Shown: positions 1 through 7,499 of the stretch, piece by piece | Layout of the letters: each line of letters starts with the position of its first letter | Position numbering within the stretch: the first letter of the stretch is position 1 | Source: Bacteroidales bacterium | Lineage (GTDB): Bacteria; Bacteroidota; Bacteroidia; Bacteroidales; ML635J-15 | Direction: 5' to 3' | DNA: 12,205 nt | Assembly: GCA_028701945.1 (NCBI GenBank) | Contig: JAQVPT010000071.1 | Span: forward strand, 1-12,205 | The notes under the pieces: generated by a model | The model's input: the letters and a program-made list of their open reading frames with translations, nothing else | The model's database searches: none | What the model was told of the DNA's origin: nothing | Translations under genes and position numbers: made by a program

Positions 1-1
1 G

Positions 2-655
2 GCTTGTAAGTTTACGCCTCTAAAAGCTGATACTTTAAAAGGTGTTTACATTTATTTTAATCAAACATTAAATGAAGCAAGTAGAAAATATTTTTACCTT
101 ACAATATGGAATGATGATAATGGAATACCAGGAGATACGATTTTTCAAAAAATTGGTGTGAAACCTTATTATAGTGATGAGGTAAATGGATTTTTGTATT
201 ATTCTCTTGATACATGTCTTTATGTAGATACAACTTTTTATATCGGTTGGATAAAAACAACTGACGATATGTTAAATTGTGGTTATGACCTTAATAATGA
301 TGCTGGGTCTAAAGTTTTTTATAATGTGTCGGGAGAGTGGCAAGCATCTGCATATATTGGTTCTATGATGGTTAGACCAGTTTTTGGATATGCTAATTCT
401 CGGGCGGTATTTAAGCCAGAAATAGTAAAATCAGATTTTGATGTTTATCCTAATCCGACATCTGATTATGTGAAAATTATTTCTGAAATTCCACCAAATT
501 TTGTGCAAATTTATGATGCCACTGGTAGGCTAGTGCGTCAATTTAATAGTCGAGAGAGTATTTTTGTCGGCGACCTTGAACAGGGGACATATTTTATTCG
601 TCCGGTCTCTGAAATTAGTAATTTTAAAACAAAAAAACTCCTTATTCTTAAATAA
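2..655 (+). CDS. T9SS type A sorting domain-containing secreted protein (5' end outside window)
   Basis: This is the C-terminal 217 residues of a protein whose reading frame is open from base 2, so the true start lies left of the window; the GTG at 158 is internal. The last 75 or so residues form a typical T9SS C-terminal domain: a DVYPNPTSDYVKI motif at visible residues 147-159, a beta-strand with QIYDATGRLVRQ, then GTYFIRP and a basic KTKKLLILK end. In Bacteroidota this domain directs export across the outer membrane by the Por system and is usually removed at the cell surface. The part before it (DTLKGVYIYFNQ, NGIPGDTIF, TTFYIGWIKT, GEWQAS, MMVRPVFG) resembles a region often seen just upstream of the sorting domain in large surface proteins; I know no function for it. 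The stop codon directly abuts the rluD ATG, so the two may be cotranscribed. The enzymatic or adhesive part is not visible. Confidence 0.9.
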   Translation, partial: ACKFTPLKADTLKGVYIYFNQTLNEASRKYFYLTIWNDDNGIPGDTIFQKIGVKPYYSDEVNGFLYYSLDTCLYVDTTFYIGWIKTTDDMLNCGYDLNNDAGSKVFYNVSGEWQASAYIGSMMVRPVFGYANSRAVFKPEIVKSDFDVYPNPTSDYVKIISEIPPNFVQIYDATGRLVRQFNSRESIFVGDLEQGTYFIRPVSEISNFKTKKLLILK

Positions 656-1713
656 ATGATGCAAGAAGATATCGAAAATGTTGAACAAAATGAAGAATTT
701 GAACAATCTGAACTTTATGAACATCATCGTTTAGAAATTGAATGTGGGCAAAAACCTATGCGACTCGATAAATATTTAGTTTGTCGATTGGCTTCTACAT
801 CACGAAACAGAATTCAGAATGCTGCGGATGCAGGAAATATCCTTGTAAATCAGAATCCAGCTAAAAATAGTTATAAGGTTAAACCAGGCGATGTTGTGAG
901 TATTGTGCTTGGCTATCCAAAAACTGATAACGAACTTGTCGCTCAGGATATTCCATTAGATATTGTTTATGAGGATGACCACTATGTTATAGTAAACAAG
1001 AAACCAGGCATGGTTGTGCATCCCAGTTATGGGCATCATGATGGTACTTTGGTAAATGCCTTAGCGTATCGGTTTAAAGATTTACCAATGTTTACGGGAA
1101 AAGAAGTGCGGCCAGGATTAGTACATCGGATAGATAAAAACACATCGGGATTACTTGTGGTTGCAAAGTCGGAGATTGCTTTAAATAAATTAGCAAAGCA
1201 ATTCTACGATCATTCTTGTAAACGTTCTTTACTGCTTTGGTTTGTGGGAATCTTCCCGAAGAATCTGGCACTATTACTGGACATGTCGGCCGTAATCTTA
1301 AAAATAGAAAGATTATGGATGTGTTTCCTGATGGCGAATACGGAAAAGAAGCAATTACTCATTATAAAGTTTTGGAAAGATTAGGTTATGTTAATCTTGT
1401 GGAATGTCGCTTAGAAACTGGACGAACTCACCAAATTCGAGTGCACATGAAACACATTGGGCATCCATTGTTCAATGATGCCGAATATGGTGGAGATAAA
1501 ATACTTAAAGGAACTACTTTTACAAAATATAAGCAATTTGTTGAGAATTGTTTTAAAATATTGCCAAGACAAGCCTTACACGCAAAATCACTTGGTTTTG
1601 TCCATCCCCTAAGCGAAGGAAACGTGTTTTATGACTCTGATTTACCTGAAGATATGCAGGCATGCATTGAAAAGTGGAGAAATTACTTAACTTATCGTGA
1701 TGAGTTTGAATAG
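656..1713 (+). pseudogene. rluD: RluD-family 23S rRNA pseudouridine synthase, frameshifted
   Basis: Two overlapping frames encode one RluA/RluD-family protein. The first (656-1384) has an acidic N-terminus, an S4 RNA-binding domain at about residues 33-85 (MRLDKYLV...GNILVNQ...VKPGD) and the catalytic motif GLVHRIDKNTSGLLVVAK with the nucleophilic Asp at residue 160. From about base 1234 homology moves to the -1 frame (ALVCGNLPEESG, THYKVLERLG, LETGRTHQIRVHMKHIGHPLFNDAEYGG), which ends at 1711-1713. Between the Ser codon (1226-1228) and the Ala codon (1234-1236) there are five bases where the family has two codons, so one base is missing, most simply a T from the short T run at 1228-1230. Restored length would be 352 residues, normal for the family. 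RluD isomerises uridines in helix 69 of 23S rRNA. As written, the product loses the second half of the catalytic fold. ATG 656 and ATG 659 are tandem possible starts. Confidence 0.88.
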
Positions 1714-1737
1714 ACCTTTGAACTTCTACACCACACT

Positions 1738-3045
1738 TTAACCTTTGTCTCTAAACACAAGTGTTATTGGCACACCTTTGAAATCAAAATTTTCTCGAAG
1801 TTTATTTTCAAGATACCTTTTGTAAGGTTCTCTAACGTATTGAGGTAGATTTGAAAAGAAAGCAAAAACTGGTGTGTGTGTCGGTAGTTGTGTTACATAT
1901 TTTATTCTGACTCTCTTTCCTTTTATTATTGGCGGAGCGTACGCTTCGATAGCCTCCAGCATTACATCATTTAATACGCCTGTGGAGATTCTTTGTGAGC
2001 GACTTTCGTAAACTTTTAGAGCAGTTTCGATAACATTATGAATGCGTTGCTTATTAAGGACTGATACAAATATTATTGGGATGTCGTTAAAGGGAGCTAT
2101 TTTGTCCATTATTTGTTTTGTAAATTCTTTAACGGAATTTGTCGATTTTTCGATAAGATCCCATTTGTTAACAACTATGACAATTCCCTTTTTGTTTTTG
2201 CGGATAAGGTTAAGTATATTTTGATCTTGTGATTCAAAGCCAATGCTTGCGTCAATCATAAGTACACAAACATCCGAATGCTCAATAGCTCTAATTGCAC
2301 GCATTACTGAATAAAACTCTAGATCTTCGCTAACTCTGTTTTTTCTTCTTACTCCTGCTGTATCAACTAACATGAAGTCGAATCCAAATTTACTATATCG
2401 TGTATTTATTGAGTCGCGGGTTGTTCCAGCGATATCTGTTACAATGTTTCTCTCTTCACCTATTAATACATTTGTTAATGATGATTTTCCAACATTTGGA
2501 CGACCAACAATTGTTATTCGTGGGAGACCATCTTCTTCGGGTGGTTCTTCGTATGATAAAACCTCAGCAACTGCATCCAGAATATCTCCAGTCCCAGAGC
2601 CAGTCATTGCCGAAATACAAAATACTTCGCCTAATCCAAGGTTATAGAATTCATAACTGTCACTAATGCGAGCATTATTATCAACTTTATTCACAGCTAC
2701 GAAAACTGGTTTTTTTGATTTGCGAAGTACCCCTGCAACAGCTTGGTCTAAATCTGTGATTCCCAATTCTACGTCAAGGACAAAAACTATTACGTCAGCT
2801 TCATCAATGGCTATCATTACTTGTTTGGCTATTTCTTGCTCAAAAATATCTTTTGAGTTATTAACAAAGCCGCCCGTATCAACAACAGAGAATTTTTTAC
2901 CGTTCCATACAGAATGACCATATATTCGATCGCGTGTAACACCGCTTTCGTTGTCAACGATTGCTTCGCGACGTTCAACTAAACGATTAAAAAAAGTTGA
3001 TTTGCCGACATTTGGTCTTCCTACTATTGCTACAATGTTTCCCAT
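1738..3045 (-). CDS. der: Ribosome biogenesis GTPase Der (EngA)
   Basis: This is a double-GTPase protein of 435 residues, the usual length for Der. The first G domain has GRPNVGKS (9-16), DTGG (56-59) and NKVD (119-122). The second has GRPNVGKS (181-188), DTAG (228-231) and NKWD (293-296). The C-terminal 90 residues (from about 345) form the KH-like domain, including ITLVFRDKG at the end. By family knowledge Der binds the 50S subunit and is needed for its late assembly. It is convergent with the rluD gene, with only 24 bp between the stop codons and no obvious hairpin there. The start is ATG at 3043-3045, giving the canonical MGNIVAIVGRPNVGKS; no Shine-Dalgarno is seen, only an A-rich leader, as is normal in this phylum. 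The second G5-like motif reads SVL rather than the common SAL, a mild change. The gene is intact, unlike its neighbours on both sides. Confidence 0.97.
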   Translation of the reverse strand: MGNIVAIVGRPNVGKSTFFNRLVERREAIVDNESGVTRDRIYGHSVWNGKKFSVVDTGGFVNNSKDIFEQEIAKQVMIAIDEADVIVFVLDVELGITDLDQAVAGVLRKSKKPVFVAVNKVDNNARISDSYEFYNLGLGEVFCISAMTGSGTGDILDAVAEVLSYEEPPEEDGLPRITIVGRPNVGKSSLTNVLIGEERNIVTDIAGTTRDSINTRYSKFGFDFMLVDTAGVRRKNRVSEDLEFYSVMRAIRAIEHSDVCVLMIDASIGFESQDQNILNLIRKNKKGIVIVVNKWDLIEKSTNSVKEFTKQIMDKIAPFNDIPIIFVSVLNKQRIHNVIETALKVYESRSQRISTGVLNDVMLEAIEAYAPPIIKGKRVRIKYVTQLPTHTPVFAFFSNLPQYVREPYKRYLENKLRENFDFKGVPITLVFRDKG

Positions 3046-3059
3046 TAGTATTTTTTTTG

Positions 3060-3067
3060 CAAAAGTA
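3060..3067 (-). promoter_or_regulatory. Probable -7 promoter element for der
   Basis: Read on the minus strand this is TACTTTTG followed by CA, matching the Bacteroidota sigma-ABfr -7 consensus TAnnTTTG. It ends 15 bases before the der ATG, which would give a leader of only about 8 nt. I see no TTG at the expected 19-21 bp spacing, so the -33 element is weak or absent. Confidence 0.45.
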
Positions 3068-3464
3068 ATAAAAAAGTCTTATAGTTTGTCGCTTTATTTA
3101 TGTGTTCAGGGCAAACTCATACTTTTATCGTGCTACAAGCACTACTAATTGAATAAATTTTCCAAGCCTGAAAGGTTAAAATCTGGAATACAATCTCTTT
3201 TGGCATGAGTTTTTGGAGCTTTAGCAAACCAAAAATCATGACAAAAGACTTTTTGCAATAAAAGGATGCGTTTACCCTGTTTATGTTTGCCAAAAACTGT
3301 GTTTATTGCTAGCTAAGAAATCTCTATGATAGGTTTTTCTATTTTAGATAACTGAAATGGTGAATTTTGGGCTATGGCTGACGATACTTGGAGTATAAAT
3401 AAATAAAAACGCTATATTATTACATAATTAAGTAATTATCAGTCGTTAAGTGAAAAACTAATTG
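3068..3464. other. Non-coding spacer between divergent der and DEAD-box genes
   Basis: About 460 bp separate the two start codons. I find no credible gene: the ATG-started frames stop within about 15 codons. The stretch holds the two divergent promoters at its ends and an imperfect inverted repeat at 3197-3247. The rest is AT-rich with no further structure that I can support. Confidence 0.6.
3197..3247. repeat. Imperfect inverted repeat (19-20 bp arms, 12-nt loop)
   Basis: The left arm 3197-3216 (cttttggcatgagtttttgg) is the reverse complement of the right arm 3229-3247 (ccaaaaatcatgacaaaag) apart from one mismatch and one extra base; the loop is 3217-3228. A short run, CTTTTTGC, follows on the plus strand, but no plus-strand gene lies upstream to terminate, so a terminator role is not obvious. 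The right arm contains CATGACAAAA, also present in the terminal repeats near 6855 and 7249. This may be chance or a relic of a related element. Confidence 0.6.
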
Positions 3465-3472
3465 TACCTTTG
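3465..3472 (+). promoter_or_regulatory. Probable -7 promoter element for the DEAD-box helicase gene
   Basis: TACCTTTG followed by CACCCC is a good match to the Bacteroidota TAnnTTTG -7 element. Transcription would start near 3479, giving an AT-rich leader of about 28 nt before the ATG at 3507. The expected -33 position (3443-3445) reads TCG instead of TTG, so that half is weak. Confidence 0.6.
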
Positions 3473-3506
3473 CACCCCTAAATAAATTACTTTACTGAAT
3501 AAATAT

Positions 3507-5257
3507 ATGTTAACATTTGAAAATTTTGATTTAAGCACTAATATTTTATCTGCTATCAAAGAACTCGGATATGTAAATCCGACACCAATCCAGGAAAAAA
3601 CGATTCCACATTTACTTAATACAAATCAAGACCTTGTTGGGCTTGCGCAAACAGGAACAGGAAAAACCGCTGCATTTGGATTGCCTATTTTAGAGCAAAT
3701 TGATTCTAGAAATAAATTTACACAGTGTATTATTTTGTCTCCTACGAGAGAATTATGTATGCAGATTTCTAAGGATATGATGGGCTATGCCAAGTATCTG
3801 CCTGAGATAAGAGTTACTGCCGTTTATGGTGGAGCAAGCATCGATAATCAAATTCGAGACTTAAAAAAAGGTAGTCATATTATAGTTGGAACACCTGGTA
3901 GAGTACTTGATTTGTTGAAACGTAGAATTTTAAAAATAGATCAAATTAAATTTTTAGTACTCGACGAAGCTGACGAAATGCTTAATATGGGTTTTAAAGA
4001 GGATATGGATTCTATCTTGGAAACTACTCCAAAAGAAAAGCAAACTCTACTTTTTTCGGCTACAATGCCAAAAGAAATCAGAAATATTGCATTAAATTAT
4101 ATGAATAATCCTGAAGAAATTTCTGTAGGGACAAAAAACTCAGGAGCTGATGATGTAGAGCACTTTTACTATTTAGTTAATGCGAAAAATAGATATCTTG
4201 CTCTTAAACGTATTGCTGATATTAATCCTGACATTTTTGGAATAGTGTTTTGTCGTACACGAAGAGAGACGCAAGAAGTTGCTGACAAACTTATACAGGA
4301 TGGTTATAATGCGGATTCTTTACATGGAGATTTATCGCAAGCACAGCGAGATCATGTGATGAGTAGGTTTAGATCAAGACATTTACAAATATTGGTGGCT
4401 ACTGATGTTGCTGCAAGGGGAATTGATGTTAATGATTTGACGCATATCATCAATTATAATTTGCCAGACGAACGTGAAATATATATTCACCGTTCTGGTA
4501 GAACTGGACGAGCCGGAAAAAAAGGAGTTTCAGTTTCAATAGTTCATTCGAAAGAATTACATAAAGTTCGCGAAATCCAAAAAGTCCTTCAAAAACCTAT
4601 TAATAAAAAAGATGTGCCAGGTGGTGAGGAAATTTGTCATAAACAGCTAATGAATATGATTAGCAAAATTGAGCAAATCGAAACAATTGATAATCAGATT
4701 GAAGATTTCTTACCAGAAATTTACGAAAAATTAAGCTGGCTAGTCGTGAAGATCTATTGAAAAGATTCGTTTCTGTCGAATTTAACAGATTTTTAAAGTA
4801 CTATAAGAATGCACCTGATTTGAATATTTCTGAAAAATCAGCTAGGGAGAAAGATGATAATAGGTTTGAGAAAAAAGGATATAAGTTTACAAAATTTTTC
4901 CTCACTATAGGCGAGAAAGACGATCTTACTAAATTCAAACTTATGGAGATTATCAACAACGATGATAGTCTTGCTGGTGCCGAAATTGGAAAAATTGAGA
5001 TACTAAAAGGGTTTACGTTTTTTGAGGTAGATGCTCGATTAGAAGATAAAGTGTTAAAAGCTTTTAATAATAGACGTTATGAGGGCAAGAGGCTTAAAAT
5101 AGAAGTTAAGACTGGCGAACAAAAGCGTAGCACTGGTGGCTCAAGGTCATCAAGACCAGATAAATCTGAACATGGCTATAAGAAAAGTTACGGATCAGAT
5201 AAGCCAAAAGCTGGCTATTCTAGAGGTCCAAGAACTGGAGGAAGAAAAAAGACATAG
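3507..5257 (+). pseudogene. DEAD-box RNA helicase with DbpA-type RNA-binding domain, frameshifted
   Basis: The first frame (3507-4760) carries a full helicase core: Q motif PTPIQ (25-29), motif I AQTGTGKT (47-54), PTREL (79-83), TPGR (129-132), DEAD (153-156), SAT (184-186) and HRSGRTGRAG (328-337). It then runs into an unnatural tail (WLVVKIY) and stops. The -1 frame directly continues the protein (SREDLLKRFVSVEFNRFLKYYKNAPDLN) to 5257, with an RRM-like DbpA C-terminal domain (FFLTIGEKDD...LKGFTFFEVD...EGKRLKIEV) and a basic Gly/Ser/Lys/Arg-rich tail. Adding one A near 4742 (CTAAGT for CTAGT) gives an uninterrupted 583-residue protein. The DbpA-type domain in this family targets the helicase to 23S rRNA during 50S assembly; other DEAD-box proteins carry similar domains, so the exact orthologue (DbpA or CsdA/DeaD type) is left open. 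The truncated form keeps the ATPase core but loses the specificity domain. Confidence 0.9.
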
Positions 5258-5276
5258 AAAGTTGTAAAACTAAATG

Positions 5277-5339
5277 TCAGCGTTTAAAATTTAGATTAAT
5301 AAAAATTTATTACTCGTAATTTTAAACGCTGATTTTTTT
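5277..5339 (+). terminator. Rho-independent terminator after the DEAD-box gene
   Basis: A perfect 15-bp inverted repeat (tcagcgtttaaaatt at 5277-5291 and its complement at 5318-5332) is followed at once by a T run (5333-5338). Inside the 26-nt loop is a second perfect 7-bp stem (5297-5303 with 5306-5312), so the RNA would fold as a two-stage rod. It lies 19 bp after the helicase stop codon. Confidence 0.9.
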
Positions 5340-5346
5340 ATATTTG
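5339..5346 (+). promoter_or_regulatory. Possible -7 promoter element for the first SSF symporter gene
   Basis: TATATTTG matches TAnnTTTG and ends 17 bases before the ATG at 5364, which would leave a leader of about 10 nt. It begins inside the end of the preceding terminator's T run. No TTG is visible 19-21 bp upstream, so this call is tentative. Confidence 0.45.
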
Positions 5347-5363
5347 TCAAAAAAAATGGCATT

Positions 5364-6797
5364 ATGAATTGGTTTGTATTTTGGATTTCGATTTACACAA
5401 TACTTTTAGTCGTTTTGACATTAAAATATGTTAAGAAAAAGGACTTTGAAGGATACCTTATAAACAACAGAAAAACAAAGCTATTGCCTTTAGTTTTTAC
5501 AACACTTGCGACTTTTGTTGGTGGCGGAGTTAGTATGGGCTTAATAGCTATGGGATATGCATCTGGATTTGCCGCTATTGCGATAGGAGTGTCTTATGTG
5601 ATAGGCTTTTTTATTCTCTATTTTTTTGCTGCTCGTATCAGAAAAATTGGTGCAGAACAGAATATATATTCCTTTGCCGAATTTCTTAATAAAGCATTTC
5701 TTAAAAACCATAAACTTTCTACTTTTCCTAAGGCTTTTTCGGGCTTGATTAGCGGAATTAATATCATAATATTCTTTTTTCTTACTGCTGCACAATTTGT
5801 CGGAATGGCTACTTTGTTGCATTATGCTTTTGATGTCGGATATGTTTGGGCGGCTGCAATCTCTTTTCTTGTTGTGATTGTTTATACCGCTTTCGCAGGT
5901 TTATCCGGAGTCATTATCACTGATACAATTCAATTCGTAATCATTATTATAATGATTTTTGCAATATTTGTACCTGGTGTATGGTCTGATACTGCTGCGT
6001 TTGAAAACTTAAAACAGCTTCCTTCAAGTTTTCTTAATGGGACTCACGAAGGACTAATCTTTTTAATAGGTTTACCTTTACTTTTAAGTCCATCGGTGCT
6101 AACTCGAATGGATATTTGGCAGCGTACATTAGCTGCTGGTAGCGAAAAAATTGCTAAACGTAATAGTGTAATAAGTGGATTTGCAATGTTGCCTTTTTAT
6201 ATAATTTTCCCACTTGTCGGAATGGCTTTACGTGTAGATTTTGGGCCAGATATTGACCCGAATCATGCCACTCATTTATTTCTTGAAAATAATACTAACG
6301 CAATTTTTCTCGGTTTTGCAGTAGTCGGATTACTTGCTGCTTTAATGTCTTCTGCTGACAGTTTCTTAAATATTGTAGCAATGACTGCGGTACGAGATTT
6401 TACTTCATACAAAGATAAAGATATACCTAAAGATAAAGTTTTTAAACGCGTGAGGATTGCTGTAGTTGTGTTTGGTGCAGCAGCTTTAGGAATGGCACTT
6501 TATTTAGCTGATATCGTAGAACTCTTTATTGCAGGGATTACGCTTAATATTATTTTTACACCGATAACTTTTCTTGCTTTAATTAAAAAGGATGTTTACA
6601 AATATAAATATGCGGCATTTTTAAGTATATTATCTGGAACTATCGTAATTACTGCAATGTTTGCTTATGGTTTTATTAGTAATAATAGTGGAATACTTAA
6701 AATTGCATTTGTGCCCGCAACAGTTGTTGCTACTATTGCCATGTTTATTGGAATTTGGGTTCAGAAATCGAAGGCTAAACGAAATCCTGAATTATAG
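5364..6797 (+). CDS. Sodium:solute symporter family (SSF) transporter, substrate unknown
   Basis: This 477-residue, strongly hydrophobic protein has about 13 predicted membrane segments, the usual SSF (LeuT-fold) layout. Features include an early TLATFVGGGVSMG helix (48-59) with the helix break typical of the family, FAGLSGVIITDTIQF (177-191), which corresponds to the SSF signature region, and LMSSADSFLNIVA (328-339), the segment that carries the conserved Ser residues of the sodium site. It would use the sodium gradient to import a small solute across the inner membrane. I cannot assign the substrate: family members carry sugars, amino acids, pantothenate, acetate and others. It stands between two strong terminators, so it is probably a single-gene transcript. 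The start ATG at 5364 puts the first membrane helix at residues 3-20; the ATG at 5356 is out of frame. Confidence 0.93.
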   Translation: MNWFVFWISIYTILLVVLTLKYVKKKDFEGYLINNRKTKLLPLVFTTLATFVGGGVSMGLIAMGYASGFAAIAIGVSYVIGFFILYFFAARIRKIGAEQNIYSFAEFLNKAFLKNHKLSTFPKAFSGLISGINIIIFFFLTAAQFVGMATLLHYAFDVGYVWAAAISFLVVIVYTAFAGLSGVIITDTIQFVIIIIMIFAIFVPGVWSDTAAFENLKQLPSSFLNGTHEGLIFLIGLPLLLSPSVLTRMDIWQRTLAAGSEKIAKRNSVISGFAMLPFYIIFPLVGMALRVDFGPDIDPNHATHLFLENNTNAIFLGFAVVGLLAALMSSADSFLNIVAMTAVRDFTSYKDKDIPKDKVFKRVRIAVVVFGAAALGMALYLADIVELFIAGITLNIIFTPITFLALIKKDVYKYKYAAFLSILSGTIVITAMFAYGFISNNSGILKIAFVPATVVATIAMFIGIWVQKSKAKRNPEL

Positions 6798-6841
6798 TTA
6801 TAAAAAAGCCTGGGAGTATTTCTCACAGGTTTTTTTATAAC
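6797..6841 (+). terminator. Rho-independent terminator after the first SSF symporter gene
   Basis: A 20-bp stem (6797-6816 with 6822-6841) closes a 5-nt loop TATTT. It has one G-A mismatch and one G-T pair. The GCCTG/CAGG core is flanked by an A run on one side and seven T on the other, so it could act in both directions. It begins at the last base of the symporter stop codon. Confidence 0.9.
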
Positions 6842-6847
6842 TCGTTA

Positions 6848-7029
6848 CTTAGTACATGACAAAAATTATTAATCAATTAAACACTAATCATTTATTAGCA
6901 ATCCATCATTAATAAGCAATGCTAAAAGCCTTGCATAAAAGTTTACCATTCAGCACGTTAGGTGTTTTTTTTTATTTTTGGTTATAAACCCAAAGGAGTA
7001 AGGGAGAAATAAAACTTTTACTCACAAGT
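6848..7029 (+). repeat. 180-bp direct repeat, copy 1
   Basis: This copy aligns end to end with 7242-7421 at roughly 88% identity by eye. Identical blocks include catgacaaaaattattaatc, attaataagcaatgctaaaag less its last base, and ggttataaacccaaaggag. It differs by about 20 substitutions and one 2-base indel in a T run. Its first 20 bases are the left terminal repeat of the larger element. Confidence 0.88.
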
Positions 7030-7056
7030 TTATGCCCTACGGGCAAAGTTTTCTAA

Positions 7057-7189
7057 GGAGTATGTTGTTTTATTGACATATATGTCCTACGGACAAAAGA
7101 AACAGTTTACAAATCTAAAACTTTAGCATACAATTTTTGTTTTGTAGTCCGTAGGACTTCAATGTCAATAAAAAACAACAATTCACTCC
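7057..7189. repeat. Long imperfect foldback carrying two GTCC palindromes
   Basis: Arms at about 7057-7098 and 7146-7189 are reverse complements with small gaps: ggag...gttgttttattgaca, then gtcctacggac, then aaaa on the left mirrors the right arm. The loop of about 47 nt holds its own small stem (ctaaa/tttag at 7115-7126). In addition, 7081-7098 is an exact 18-bp reverse complement of 7193-7210, offering an alternative fold. Confidence 0.75.
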
Positions 7190-7241
7190 CTATTTTGTCC
7201 GTAGGACATAAACACTTCTGTTTTTTTTTTCTACAAATTAC

Positions 7242-7421
7242 CTTAGTGCATGACAAAAATTATTAATCAATTATAAACTAATCACTTATTAACAATTCAT
7301 GATTAATAAGCAATGCTAAAAGTCTTGCATAAAACCCTGGCATTCAGTATGTTAGATATTTTTCTATTTTTGGTTATAAACCCAAAGGAGTAAGGGTGAA
7401 ATCAAACTTTTGCTCACAAGT
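7242..7421 (+). repeat. 180-bp direct repeat, copy 2
   Basis: This is the second copy of the 6848-7029 repeat, starting cttagtgcatgacaaaaatt and ending gctcacaagt. It contains a perfect 8-bp stem (7285-7292 with 7303-7310, 10-nt loop). In copy 1 the same stem survives with G-T pairs at both ends. Confidence 0.88.
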
Positions 7422-7438
7422 ATTGGTTTTCTAGTTAC

Positions 7439-7499
7439 TCGAAAACCAGATTGTGGTCGAAAACCAAATTGTGGCAGTAACGAGAAAAGCAGATTGTGA
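7439..7499 (+). repeat. Short tandem repeat, two 18-bp units plus a degenerate third
   Basis: Units 7439-7456 (tcgaaaaccagattgtgg) and 7457-7474 differ at one base. A third, weaker unit (cgagaaaagcagattgtga, 7481-7499) follows after a 6-base spacer. An inverted partial copy (ttggttttct, 7423-7432) lies just upstream and could pair with either full unit. Confidence 0.75.

Noticed and set aside
158..655. Separate small gene starting at the GTG at 158
   Set aside because: The frame is open to the left edge with coherent protein sequence, so the GTG is an internal valine codon.
1228..1240. Programmed -1 ribosomal frameshift in the rluD-type gene
   Set aside because: No slippery heptamer and no obvious downstream stem-loop; the five-base gap is better explained by a missing base.
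1714..1737. Shared bidirectional terminator between rluD and der
   Set aside because: The 24-bp gap holds no inverted repeat or T run that I can find.
2372..2917. Plus-strand open frames of 80-90 codons opposite der
   Set aside because: They are antisense shadows of a fully conserved GTPase gene and encode no recognisable protein.
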